From: Halobacillus mangrovi
Lineage (GTDB): Bacteria; Bacillota; Bacilli; Bacillales; Halobacillaceae
Assembly (NCBI RefSeq): GCF_002097535.1
Contig: NZ_CP020772.1
Location: 1,054,001 to 1,118,000 of the forward strand
Reading direction: 5' to 3'
DNA: 64,000 bases
Under the pieces are notes generated by a model. That model saw only the letters and a program-made list of their open reading frames with translations. It ran no database searches and had not been told where the DNA came from. The first letter of the stretch is position 1; the number at the start of each line of letters is the position of its first letter. A program made the position numbers and the translations under genes. Below are positions 1 through 8,089 of this stretch, piece after piece.

Positions 1-397
1 AGATTTTGTAACTTTCACTGGATTATTACCTTCTGGAGAAAAGGTAAGGGAGTTTCTTTTGAAAGGAGATATATTTGTATTTCCTACTAAAGCAGAGGGT
101 CTACCTAGGGCAATTATTGAGGCAATGGCTGTAGGACTCCCAGTTTTATCTACACCGGTAAATGGCATTCCTGAATTATTACCTGAAACTAATATGTTTG
201 ATCCTTATGACGTTAATGGTTTTGTAAATAAATTAAAGTTTCTTTTCAAAAACGTATCGCAATTAGAAGAAATGAGTAAAGAAAATTTAAATACAGCGGA
301 AAAATACGTCAATGAAAAACTTTCCATCAGGCGTAAAAATTATTATAGAAAATTACGTATAGTTGCCGAAAAATTGTATGAGACTGGTGGAAAATAG
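1..397 (+). CDS. Glycosyltransferase family 4, C-terminal part (cut by window start)
   Basis: The reading frame is open from base 2 and stops at 397, so about 131 C-terminal residues are visible and the start lies upstream of the window. Residues about 32-40 of the fragment read EGLPRAIIE, the E-x7-E motif that contacts the nucleotide-sugar donor in GT-B retaining glycosyltransferases; VGLPVLSTPVNGIPELL follows, as in GT4 enzymes. The TTG near base 59 is internal, because clear family sequence precedes it. The stop overlaps the GTG of the next gene, so the two are translationally coupled. The likely role is adding a sugar to a surface polysaccharide repeat unit in the cytoplasm; donor and acceptor cannot be read from the sequence. 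Base composition is very AT-rich, as in the next two genes. Confidence 0.88.
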   Translation, partial: DFVTFTGLLPSGEKVREFLLKGDIFVFPTKAEGLPRAIIEAMAVGLPVLSTPVNGIPELLPETNMFDPYDVNGFVNKLKFLFKNVSQLEEMSKENLNTAEKYVNEKLSIRRKNYYRKLRIVAEKLYETGGK

Positions 398-1743
398 TGT
401 TAAGGGTTGATGATAGTATAAATAAAAGAAGAGTAAAAATATCATATATTTTACTAAATTTTATTGATTTTTGTCTTTTTATCATTAGTATCCTAACAGT
501 ACTTCTAATCACAAATAAAGAGAATAATTTACCGATAGTAGGAATTGTTATAATTGGATTTTCCTTGTATTTATGTTTTAAAGTAAGAAACAATCAAAAG
601 CTTTTATTTCTTTTTGCAATTATTGGATTTATTAATATTTCAATAGGATTTAGTGATGGTATATTAAAAGGTATGCATGTAGCACCATGGCAAATTGAAC
701 TGAGAGAGAGTGTGTACAACTTATACACAGCCAAAAGCATTATTTTGTTTAGCAGTATTGTTAATTTATTTTTAAGTTATAGTTGGATAAATGAAAAAGC
801 TGTTAGTTTAAGTACTGCAGAAATTAATAGAAAAAATAATCCTATCATAGCGTACGTAGGATTACTTGTAATATATATCATTATTCTAGCGGGATATGAC
901 GTCAATACATTAGCAGGAGATTCATATGTTAGTAATAGTAACCCTTTAATTGAGTACGCTATTGTAATTTTTGCAGTAATTTGGCTATATTCCAATAATA
1001 ATGTTATTGCTAATACTCTATTAAGATTTTATGCTTTTCTATATGTGCTATATTCATTGTCATTTGGGGATAGATCAGCAGCTTTTTTAATGATTCTTCT
1101 TTATTATCTTTTATACATTGGTAAGAAACAAAAGTTATCGATTAAAAAAATTGTCTTACTAGCATTGTTTGCTATTACTCTATCAAATTTAATAGCAGTT
1201 TATAGAGCAAATCCTTATTTAGATTTGTTTAGCCTTATCACAGATACTATACAAAGAGGAGTGTATTCTGATACTGTATCTTATAGTTATTATGCTTCAA
1301 TTACTATAACAGCTGCATATCATATTAGTGATACATTTTTACCTTTTGCAGAATATCTTAAAAGTTGGATTGTGGGAGGAAGTAATAGCGAATTTAGTAA
1401 TCTAGCTAATTATATAAAAGAAAATTACAATTTATTATATAATGTTGGGGGCGGATTATATACTTCCTATTTTTATTTTGGATTTGGATACCTTGGGGTG
1501 ATTTTTGGTAGTGTTTTGTTAGGGGGGGTTTTACGCATAGTATATTCCTATAACAATTATCTTACAATATTCTATCAAATCCTAATTCCAGTGCTATCTG
1601 TACGATGGTATTTATATGGTCCAACTTCACTATATCGTAGTATATTTATTGTAAGCACGGTTTTGTTATTAACTTGTTTTATATTTGATAGGATTGTAAG
1701 AAATAAAAATATCTCAAAGAAAAACCAAACTAAAATAATCTGA
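397..1743 (+). CDS. Oligosaccharide repeat-unit polymerase, Wzy-like membrane protein
   Basis: A 448-residue, highly hydrophobic protein with roughly 10-12 predicted membrane segments and few conserved residues, typical of Wzy/EpsG-type polymerases that join lipid-linked repeat units on the outer face of the membrane. The segment SFGDRSAAFLMILLYYLL, with its charged DR pair between helices, resembles the O-antigen polymerase family. The GTG start overlaps the upstream stop by one base; the ribosome site (GGTGG) is weak, consistent with coupling. Its place between a glycosyltransferase and a flippase supports the call more than sequence does. GC content is visibly lower than in genes after 3.1 kb, common in horizontally exchanged polysaccharide loci. 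It could instead be a ligase-type membrane protein. Confidence 0.75.
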   Translation: MLRVDDSINKRRVKISYILLNFIDFCLFIISILTVLLITNKENNLPIVGIVIIGFSLYLCFKVRNNQKLLFLFAIIGFINISIGFSDGILKGMHVAPWQIELRESVYNLYTAKSIILFSSIVNLFLSYSWINEKAVSLSTAEINRKNNPIIAYVGLLVIYIIILAGYDVNTLAGDSYVSNSNPLIEYAIVIFAVIWLYSNNNVIANTLLRFYAFLYVLYSLSFGDRSAAFLMILLYYLLYIGKKQKLSIKKIVLLALFAITLSNLIAVYRANPYLDLFSLITDTIQRGVYSDTVSYSYYASITITAAYHISDTFLPFAEYLKSWIVGGSNSEFSNLANYIKENYNLLYNVGGGLYTSYFYFGFGYLGVIFGSVLLGGVLRIVYSYNNYLTIFYQILIPVLSVRWYLYGPTSLYRSIFIVSTVLLLTCFIFDRIVRNKNISKKNQTKII

Positions 1744-1785
1744 AGAATAGGCAAGATGTTATGCTTTAGAACGGAGTATTTTTTT

Positions 1786-3054
1786 ATGATAGATAGGTAT
1801 ATCAAAAATAGTCAACTCTCAGGAATTATATCACTAGGAATAGGGACAATTATAGCACAATTAATTAATTTAATTTCACAGCCGTTATTAACTAGGTTAG
1901 TAACACCTGAGGAATTAGGAACATATAATTTTATAATTTCCATGGCAAATTTGATAATACCAATTGCTTCTTTAAAATTAATAATGCTAATTGTTATTGA
2001 TCCAGATGATGAGGAAGCAGAAATTTTAACTGATGTTAGTATTATTACTGCTATAATTGGTTCTCTATTATGCACATTATTTATTGCCATTTTACTTCTT
2101 ATAGGCAATAACGCTTTCTCTGCTATTGGATATCTTTCCTTCCTTATTCCTATTATTATTATTACTAATGCTCTTAGATTTATATTTATCAGTCATAATA
2201 ATAGATATAAAAAGTACTCTTTGATATCAAAAATGGATATATTTAGAGAATTAATAAAAGGGGTTTTCCAAGTCACTTCTGGGTATTTAGGTGGGGGAGC
2301 TTTTGGTCTTTCGGTTGGTTATGCCGCTTCTCCCACTTTAGGGGTGAAAGTTCAAGCAAGCGATTATATAAACCGTTTTAAATATAGAAAAAAAATTGCC
2401 TTTAAAACCGTTTTATCGATCTACAAAAAAAAGAAAGACCATATTTTATATATGGTACCTGCCCAATTTATTAACTCATTTTCATTTGCGTTATTGACTT
2501 ATTCAATAATTTCATTATTTTCTGCTGAAGAATTAGGTTACTATTCAATCTCGTATATGGTGTTAGGGTTGCCTTTAGTACTGATATCTAATAACGTGAG
2601 TAGAGTTTATTTGCAAAATTTAAAGAGTCTTGATCAAGACGGGAAGTCCCTTTGGGAAAACTATAAAATGATTATCAAAGTATTAAGTTTAGTGTCTATT
2701 ATTGGTTTTGCTATTTTAGCTTTAATAGCTCCGAAAGCAGCTGAGATGCTTTTTGGAGAGGGGTATTATCAATCAGGAAAGTATATTACAATACTTTGTT
2801 TTATGTTTGCATTAAGATTTATCGCATCTTCTATTATAGGTGGCTATGTTTTTTTTAATAAACAAAAATTTGATACTCTTTTCCAAATTATACTGGTTTT
2901 GTGCGGATTGTTTAGTCATCTCTTAACTGCTCTGTTTAGCTTAAATATATACAATTATTTATGTTTAATTAGTTTCACTTATGGAATTGTTTATTTAGTG
3001 ATTATTATTAATTCGGGGTATATTTGTAAAAAGTATGATAAAAATTATAATTAA
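1786..3054 (+). CDS. Polysaccharide flippase (Wzx/RfbX-like)
   Basis: About 422 residues with 12 or so hydrophobic segments and the N-terminal pattern of the polysaccharide transport family (SGIISLGIGTIIAQLINLIS, then QPLLTRLVTPEELGTYNF). Such proteins flip undecaprenyl-linked repeat units across the membrane. I prefer the ATG at 1786 over an in-frame ATG at 1756, because GGAG at 1773-1776 sits about 9 bases before it. It pairs with the Wzy-like gene upstream. The gene is AT-rich like its two upstream neighbours. Known of the family: substrate preference follows the local repeat unit, which is not identifiable here. Confidence 0.85.
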   Translation: MIDRYIKNSQLSGIISLGIGTIIAQLINLISQPLLTRLVTPEELGTYNFIISMANLIIPIASLKLIMLIVIDPDDEEAEILTDVSIITAIIGSLLCTLFIAILLLIGNNAFSAIGYLSFLIPIIIITNALRFIFISHNNRYKKYSLISKMDIFRELIKGVFQVTSGYLGGGAFGLSVGYAASPTLGVKVQASDYINRFKYRKKIAFKTVLSIYKKKKDHILYMVPAQFINSFSFALLTYSIISLFSAEELGYYSISYMVLGLPLVLISNNVSRVYLQNLKSLDQDGKSLWENYKMIIKVLSLVSIIGFAILALIAPKAAEMLFGEGYYQSGKYITILCFMFALRFIASSIIGGYVFFNKQKFDTLFQIILVLCGLFSHLLTALFSLNIYNYLCLISFTYGIVYLVIIINSGYICKKYDKNYN

Positions 3055-3128
3055 GCACGAGTGTTAATATAAATAACCTATTCTTTCAGGTGTAAATCCT
3101 ATAATTCTTAAAAAGAAAGGAAAATAAT

Positions 3129-4505
3129 ATGTATAAAATAGCTGTCGCGGGAACAGGATACGTTGGTTTGGTTGCAGGGGTTTGCTTTGCTGAAAAGGGC
3201 CATCAAGTAACATGTGTAGATATCGATGAAGAAAAAGTGGAACTAATGAGATCAGGTGTCTCTCCAATATTTGAAGAAGGTTTGGAAGAACTTATGCAAA
3301 AAAATTTTGAAGCAGGTCGAATTGATTATACAATTGATTATCGATCTGCTTATAAAGACGCTGATGCAGTTTTCTTGGGCGTGGGAACTCCAGAAAAACC
3401 TGATGGATCAGCTGATCTCTCATACATAGCCACAGTTGCTAGACAGGTAGCTGAATCGGTTGAAAATGACTGTTTAGTTGTTGTTAAATCAACAGTGCCC
3501 GTAGGTACAAACGATAAAGTTGAGCAATTTATTCAAGACTTTTTAGTTAATGATGTGAAAGTTGAAGTTGCTTCAAACCCTGAATTTTTAGCACAAGGAT
3601 CTGCGGTTCACGATACTTTATATGCTGAACGGATTATTATAGGTACAGAGAGCGAATGGGCGGAAAATATGCTTAAGAAAATCTATGAACCATTTCATTT
3701 ACCAATAGTACCTGTTAATAGAAGGTCAGCTGAAATGATTAAGTATGCCTCCAACGATTTCTTGGCTCTGAAAATCTCATATATGAATGATATTGCAAAC
3801 TTATGTGAACTAGTAGGTGCTGACATACAAGACGTAGCAGAAGGAATGAGTTTTGATGAACGTATTGGAGCGAAGTTTTTAAACGCAGGAATAGGTTTTG
3901 GTGGGTCTTGTTTCCCTAAAGATACACAGGCACTCGATTATCTAGCAAAGCAGAATGGATATGAGCTTCAAACAGTGAAGGCAGCAATTGACGTAAACAA
4001 AAAGCAAAAGACATTATTATACAAAAAAGCTAGTAACCGTTTAATCACATTTAATGGATTAAAAGTGGCTGTACTCGGATTGACTTTTAAACCAGGAACT
4101 GATGATTTACGTGAAGCACCGTCTCTTAGCAATGTACCTCTTTTATTAGAACAAGGTGCTGATATATATGCATTCGATCCAGTAGGTGCCGATAACTTTG
4201 CTAACTTGTATCCCGAGGGACCAATAGGACAAGGAAGCATTACTTACGTTCAGAAGCCACAAGAAGCTCTACAAGATGCTAACGTATGTTTTATTTTCAC
4301 GGAGTGGGGAGAGGTTAAAGGCGTTACACCAGATCAATATAAGAAGTTAATGAGAACCCCTCTTGTTTATGATGGGCGAAATATTTATGGAGTTGAGGAC
4401 ATGAAAAGAGCCGGGGTTGAGTATCACTCAATTGGTAGAGAGCCGGGAAAGGTAGAAGTGACAAGGGAGCCGAAACAGAATGAACTACAGAGCACTAGAT
4501 ACTAA
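3129..4505 (+). CDS. ugd: UDP-glucose 6-dehydrogenase
   Basis: Oxidises UDP-glucose to UDP-glucuronate with two NAD+. The 458-residue length is normal for bacterial Ugd/TuaD. Visible: an N-terminal Rossmann loop GTGYVGLVAG at residues 8-17, the central NDFLALKISYMNDIANL helix, and the catalytic motif GFGGSCFPKD with the thiohemiacetal-forming Cys at about residue 261; the C-terminal UDP-binding region contains GLTFKPGTDDLREAPS. AAAGAAAGG lies just before the ATG, and a TATAAT at 3100-3105 without a clear -35 might be a local promoter. The next gene begins inside its 3' end (26-base overlap), so the two form a UDP-uronate supply module for the polysaccharide genes upstream. GC content rises here relative to 1-3054. 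Confidence 0.96.
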   Translation: MYKIAVAGTGYVGLVAGVCFAEKGHQVTCVDIDEEKVELMRSGVSPIFEEGLEELMQKNFEAGRIDYTIDYRSAYKDADAVFLGVGTPEKPDGSADLSYIATVARQVAESVENDCLVVVKSTVPVGTNDKVEQFIQDFLVNDVKVEVASNPEFLAQGSAVHDTLYAERIIIGTESEWAENMLKKIYEPFHLPIVPVNRRSAEMIKYASNDFLALKISYMNDIANLCELVGADIQDVAEGMSFDERIGAKFLNAGIGFGGSCFPKDTQALDYLAKQNGYELQTVKAAIDVNKKQKTLLYKKASNRLITFNGLKVAVLGLTFKPGTDDLREAPSLSNVPLLLEQGADIYAFDPVGADNFANLYPEGPIGQGSITYVQKPQEALQDANVCFIFTEWGEVKGVTPDQYKKLMRTPLVYDGRNIYGVEDMKRAGVEYHSIGREPGKVEVTREPKQNELQSTRY

Positions 4506-5508
4506 TAAAAAATACTTAGTTACTGGAGCAGCAGGCTTTATTGGTTCCTATTTATCGAAGAAGCTTCTTGAACAAGGCTGCGACGTTATTGGTATAGATA
4601 ATTTAAATGATTATTATGATGTGAATTTAAAATATGATCGATTAGAATTGTTGAAGCCTTATGATACTTTTACATTTATCAAAGGTGATATATCTAACAA
4701 AGAAACTATAAACAACCTATTTGATAAAATCCAACCAGATATAGTTGTAAATTTAGCAGCACAAGCAGGGGTAAGGTATTCTATTGAAAATCCTGATGCT
4801 TACATGCAAAGTAATGTGATTGGATTCTACAACCTCCTTGAAGCGTGTAGACATTATCCAGTTGATCATTTAATATATGCTTCTTCTAGTTCAGTATATG
4901 GTGCTAATAAAAAAGTGCCGTTTGAAGAAACAGATTTCGTGGATCACCCAGTATCATTATATGCATCTACTAAAAAATCAAATGAACTTATGGCCCATAC
5001 TTATAGCCACCTTTATAATATACCGGCCACTGGTCTTCGCTTTTTTACCGTTTATGGTCCTATGGGCAGACCTGACATGGCTTACTTTGGCTTTGCTGAT
5101 AAGTATTTCACTGGTCAACCAATTAAGATCTTTAACAATGGTGACTTTGAGAACGATTTGTATAGAGACTTCACTTATATAGATGATATTGTTATTGGAA
5201 TTGAACGTCTTTTAGGCAATGAGCCTGAGACAGACGGTGCTCCTCATAGAGTCTTTAACATAGGAAATAATAATCCTGAAAAGCTTATGACGTTCATCGA
5301 GTCTTTGGAAGTGGCATTGGGTAGTGCGCTAGATAGAAAAGTTGAATTCACTAAAGAGTATGAACCTATTAAGCCTGGTGATGTACCTGCGACATACGCC
5401 TCAACTGACTTGTTGCATAAAGAAGTTGGATTTAAACCTGAAACGTCCATTCAAGAAGGATTGCAACGGTTCGCTGATTGGTATGTAGATTATTACAACG
5501 TCCGTTAA
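4480..5508 (+). CDS. UDP-glucuronate 4-epimerase-like SDR protein
   Basis: A 342-residue extended short-chain dehydrogenase: GAAGFIGS NAD-binding loop at residues 16-23, YASSSSVYG catalytic serine region, and catalytic Tyr161-x3-Lys165 in YASTKK. The segments DNLNDYYDVNLK and YGPMGRPDMAYF are typical of UDP-glucuronate 4-epimerases, which make UDP-galacturonate from UDP-glucuronate. Adjacency to Ugd supports that substrate. The start lies 26 bases inside ugd; AGGGAG about 10 bases upstream of the ATG supports it, so translation is probably coupled. A UDP-glucose 4-epimerase or dehydratase role is less likely given the motif set and context. Confidence 0.9.
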   Translation: MNYRALDTNKKYLVTGAAGFIGSYLSKKLLEQGCDVIGIDNLNDYYDVNLKYDRLELLKPYDTFTFIKGDISNKETINNLFDKIQPDIVVNLAAQAGVRYSIENPDAYMQSNVIGFYNLLEACRHYPVDHLIYASSSSVYGANKKVPFEETDFVDHPVSLYASTKKSNELMAHTYSHLYNIPATGLRFFTVYGPMGRPDMAYFGFADKYFTGQPIKIFNNGDFENDLYRDFTYIDDIVIGIERLLGNEPETDGAPHRVFNIGNNNPEKLMTFIESLEVALGSALDRKVEFTKEYEPIKPGDVPATYASTDLLHKEVGFKPETSIQEGLQRFADWYVDYYNVR

Positions 5509-5565
5509 ATATTATGAAATATAAATCAGCGCCTAACTTTCGGTGCGTTAGAGTGTTAAAGGATA

Positions 5566-5605
5566 GCATGGTATCAATTTTTTCAGATGATATCATGCTT
5601 CTTTT
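5566..5605 (+). terminator. Rho-independent terminator after the ugd-epimerase pair
   Basis: GCATGGTATC at 5566-5575 pairs with GATATCATGC at 5589-5598 (one G-T wobble), loop of 13 bases, followed by TTCTTTT. It lies 57 bases after the epimerase stop and ends the polysaccharide operon. Confidence 0.7.
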
Positions 5606-5656
5606 ACATAATCTATATGTGTGAATGTTCATAAACGCATATTTAGAATTAGTAAA

Positions 5657-5854
5657 TTAGAAGTTTGTATGACCTTCTACAATTAAAGATAGCATCTTTT
5701 TAATGGCTTCACTTTTTGTAGGGGCTTCTGTCTTGAAATGGGTTTGTTTCCATTTGGTCATGGCCAGGGTAGGGTTTTGGCCGAGGGGTTCAATACAAAG
5801 GGTTGAATTTGAAATGGGGAGGAGGAGATAGTCTTTTTTTAGAGAATCAGTCAT
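5657..5854 (-). CDS. Small hypothetical protein coupled to an XRE regulator
   Basis: A 65-residue protein I do not recognise. Its ATG overlaps the end of the upstream XRE gene (8-base overlap, with GATGACTGA holding both start and stop), and a GAGGAG ribosome site sits four bases before the ATG. The coupling argues that it is real and made in fixed ratio with the regulator. No membrane segment or signal peptide; mixed charge; the C-terminal half (TKSEAIKKMLSLIVEG) could form an amphipathic helix. A modulator of the adjacent regulator is one possibility by context only; it does not look like SinI. Confidence 0.6.
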   Translation of the reverse strand: MTDSLKKDYLLLPISNSTLCIEPLGQNPTLAMTKWKQTHFKTEAPTKSEAIKKMLSLIVEGHTNF

Positions 5855-6182
5855 CCAACTCCTCCCCTGTGTTTGTCATGTCTATTGTAGGGATTAACTG
5901 CTTCGGGTGGACTTCCAGGGCATGAGCCAAGTAGTAGAAATTTGTTATAGAAGGATTTCTACGGCCTCTTTCAATTCCACTAATATACGTAGGGTGCATG
6001 TCTGCTCTATAAGCAAGTTCTTCTTGGGAAAGTCCCTGTTTCAATCGTAGATCTCTTAATTGTTTTCCGACGGTTTTTTGAATGAGTTGGCGAGGTATTG
6101 GTTTCATATAAAAATGATCGTATGGATCGGCTAGAACAACCATAGACGATGAATCAAGTTTTGGTGTTTTTTTACATATCAA
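5847..6182 (-). CDS. XRE-family helix-turn-helix regulator
   Basis: About 111 residues if the TTG at 6182 is used. The HTH lies at roughly residues 35-90: VGKQLRDLRLKQGLSQEELA, then YISGIERGRRNPSI as recognition helix and following turn, typical of HTH_3 (Cro/C1/SinR-like) domains. The first about 30 residues are not conserved and no start has a good ribosome site; in-frame ATGs at 6143 and 6107 are alternatives, the latter giving a more standard N terminus. The gene is cotranscribed with the 65-aa gene. Its target is unknown; self-regulation is common in the family. A link to the SinR-like boxes near 46-48 kb is possible but unsupported. Confidence 0.85.
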   Translation of the reverse strand: MICKKTPKLDSSSMVVLADPYDHFYMKPIPRQLIQKTVGKQLRDLRLKQGLSQEELAYRADMHPTYISGIERGRRNPSITNFYYLAHALEVHPKQLIPTIDMTNTGEELDD

Positions 6183-6271
6183 TCGATTTTTTTATTGGAA
6201 GGAATAAGCAATAGTGTCTTAACTTCCGGGGTTACCTCCACTGCGTTGGAGTGCATTGATAAGAAGAGAAT

Positions 6272-6309
6272 CAGTTTCCTTATTTTTGTAAAGGAACTGT
6301 CTTTTTTTA
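6272..6309 (+). terminator. Orphan plus-strand intrinsic terminator
   Basis: CAGTTTCCTT (6272-6281) pairs with AAGGAACTG (6291-6299) with one bulged T, followed by TCTTTTTTT. There is no plus-strand gene upstream before 5508, and that operon already has its own terminator. It therefore probably ends a small or antisense RNA beginning within or near the divergent XRE gene. A second small stem (CTCCA...TGGAG) lies about 35 bases before it. Confidence 0.5.
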
Positions 6310-6480
6310 TTCCTTTAACTGGATACGACCACTTTTTGATAGTTTTAAAGAGGGGGTACTAGAGATAGAATTCTCTATTTTCATGTGGTCTTGTGCACCC
6401 AAAGTGAATTCCCTCTCATTTAAAATATATTCTATTCTTTCCCATGTGAAATATGTTTATAGATTTGTTCGAAAGTAGCG

Positions 6481-6509
6481 TTGTAGTTTCAAATAATTCT
6501 AGATATAAT
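6481..6509 (+). promoter_or_regulatory. Sigma-A-type promoter of the LCP gene
   Basis: TTGTAG at 6481-6486 and TATAAT at 6504-6509 are separated by 17 bases, giving a leader of about 40 bases before the ATG at 6554. Between the orphan terminator and this promoter (6310-6480) there is only a small palindrome (TAGAGA...TCTCTA) and a distant GACCAC/GTGGTC pair; nothing else is recognised there. Confidence 0.75.
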
Positions 6510-6553
6510 AATAAATTGTATAAGTATGTTAATTATATGGGGTGAAGAGAACT

Positions 6554-7495
6554 ATGAGCCGATTATCGAAGCATAAAAAGAAGAAGGGAAAATGGTGGAA
6601 GATCCCATTACTTTTACTAACTCTGATTATTTTGGCCGGGGGTATCTATGTTTACACAGTGTACAGTGGGGCGAAAAGTACCGTAGACGAGAAAATGCAC
6701 AAGCAAGTCGCTTCTATTAATCATGAATTAACAGAGAAGAAAATGGAGGAACAAAAATCCTTAAATATTCTTTTGATGGGAGTCGACGAAAGAAGTTATG
6801 ATAGCGGTCGTTCCGATGCCCTTATGGTTTTGACTTTAGATCCATCTAACAATCGAAGTCAATTAGTAAGTATTCCTCGAGACACAAGAACTGAGATGGT
6901 TGGAAATGCTCCACAATCAGGTTCTTTAGATAAGATTAACCACGCCTATGCCTTTGGCGGAGCTGATATGGCGATTAATACAGTAGAAAACTTTCTGGAT
7001 ATTGAGTTGGATTATTATGTCAAAGTGAATATGGAAGGTTTAGCTGACCTGGTAAATTCAGTTGGTGGAGTAACCGTACAGAACTCGATAGACTGGGTAG
7101 GTACGAATGGCTACCATTATAAAAAAGGACAGCTTACCCTCAACGGTAGTCAAGCTCTTCGATACGTTCGTATGAGATACGAAGATCCAAAAGGGGATCT
7201 TGGTCGTAATGAACGGCAACGTCAAATCATAAAAGCGATCGTAGACAAAGGGGCTAGCGTTGGGTCTGTTAACAAAATTGGTGATGTGATGGATGTACTA
7301 GGTAACAATGTCACTACCAATATGGACTTTAATACAATGAAAGATTTAATGTTGAACTATCGCAGTGCCCAGAAAGACATGACAACGTATCAAATGACTG
7401 GTTCAGGGACTAAGATTAATGGAATTTATTATTTGCAAGTCTCTGATCAAGAGATTCAAGAGGTTCATAATATGATAAAAGAATATAGTTCTTAA
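6554..7495 (+). CDS. LytR-CpsA-Psr family cell-wall glycopolymer ligase
   Basis: About 313 residues: a basic N terminus (KHKKKKGKWWK), one membrane helix at roughly residues 14-35, then the LCP domain with NILLMGVDER, the arginine-bearing SIPRDTRTEM motif, DKINHAYAFGG and LRYVRMRYEDPKGDLGRNERQ, which hold the family's metal- and polyprenyl-binding Asp/Arg residues. LCP proteins transfer teichoic acid or capsular polymers from undecaprenyl carrier to peptidoglycan outside the cell. A GTG at 6542 is possible, but GGGGTGA ends 8 bases before ATG 6554, so I place the start there. It is monocistronic, with its own promoter and terminator, beside a polysaccharide cluster whose product it may attach. 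Confidence 0.93.
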   Translation: MSRLSKHKKKKGKWWKIPLLLLTLIILAGGIYVYTVYSGAKSTVDEKMHKQVASINHELTEKKMEEQKSLNILLMGVDERSYDSGRSDALMVLTLDPSNNRSQLVSIPRDTRTEMVGNAPQSGSLDKINHAYAFGGADMAINTVENFLDIELDYYVKVNMEGLADLVNSVGGVTVQNSIDWVGTNGYHYKKGQLTLNGSQALRYVRMRYEDPKGDLGRNERQRQIIKAIVDKGASVGSVNKIGDVMDVLGNNVTTNMDFNTMKDLMLNYRSAQKDMTTYQMTGSGTKINGIYYLQVSDQEIQEVHNMIKEYSS

Positions 7496-7502
7496 GAGTA
7501 AG

Positions 7503-7530
7503 AGGCTGACTTCGAGAGTCAGCCTTTTTT
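7503..7530 (+). terminator. Rho-independent terminator of the LCP gene
   Basis: A perfect 9-bp stem AGGCTGACT/AGTCAGCCT with a 5-base loop, followed by six Ts, directly after the stop. Confidence 0.93.
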
Positions 7531-7729
7531 GGTGAAGTTCGGTGTGTATGAAAGAATCGCCTTTAAAACGATGAGGCTGTAGCTATTTCTGGAATTAATT
7601 GATAATTAAATAGTGAGAGTGCAAGACTTTCCTATCTTATAGTTTTCTCCTCTACATCCAAACTCGGATGGTATGGAGAACAGTACAGTACTTTCTATTA
7701 CTTAAAATAGAGGGAATCAAACGAATGAC

Positions 7730-7758
7730 TTGTGATATCAAGCTGCACTAATTACACT
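7730..7758 (+). promoter_or_regulatory. Probable promoter of the yhdT-panF operon
   Basis: TTGTGA at 7730-7735 and TACACT at 7753-7758 are 17 bases apart. Transcription would begin near 7765, which leaves no room for a ribosome site before the ATG at 7769 and supports a start at 7802. The spacer 7531-7729 holds a possible stem (CATCC...GGATG inside TCTCC...GGAGA) of unknown meaning. Confidence 0.5.
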
Positions 7759-7801
7759 TGTTAATAGAATGCTAGATCTCAGAAAGAAGGAGATGGGGGA
7801 G

Positions 7802-8089
7802 TTGGAAAAGCCTCAAAAGAGGAAACAGGATAAACGCTTTAAGATCGCCAACCGCGAAGCGTTAATTGGCGTCGGCTTAGCTATATTCAATTTTATCTGG
7901 TGGTTTGCTTTCGCCTACGGCCTGGGTGACCGGTCACCTGAAAACTATACATATGTCTTTGGCTTACCTGCATGGTTTTTTTTCAGTTGTGTGCTCGGAT
8001 TTGTTGTGATGGTTTTACTCGTTATTTTTGTGGTGAAAGTTTGGTTTGTAGAAGTGCCTTTTGATGAGGAAGAAGGTGAACAGTCATGA
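7802..8089 (+). CDS. yhdT: YhdT-family (DUF997) small membrane subunit of a sodium symporter
   Basis: A short protein with two hydrophobic segments (about residues 20-40 and 55-80), including FNFIWWFAFAYGLGDRSPE, diagnostic of the YhdT/DUF997 family encoded just upstream of PanF. Starts at 7769 (ATG), 7793 (ATG) and 7802 (TTG) are all in frame; AAGGAG lies 9 bases before the TTG, and the inferred promoter also favours it. The stop overlaps the panF ATG (ATGA), so the two are translationally coupled. Its exact role is not established; it is presumed to accompany the symporter in the membrane. Confidence 0.85.
   Translation: MEKPQKRKQDKRFKIANREALIGVGLAIFNFIWWFAFAYGLGDRSPENYTYVFGLPAWFFFSCVLGFVVMVLLVIFVVKVWFVEVPFDEEEGEQS

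Noticed and set aside
7532..7690. A third copy of the 15551/31055 intergenic element after the LCP terminator
   Set aside because: Only GTGAAGTT and a few pyrimidine-rich words are shared; the core GTAGTAGGTA block is missing.
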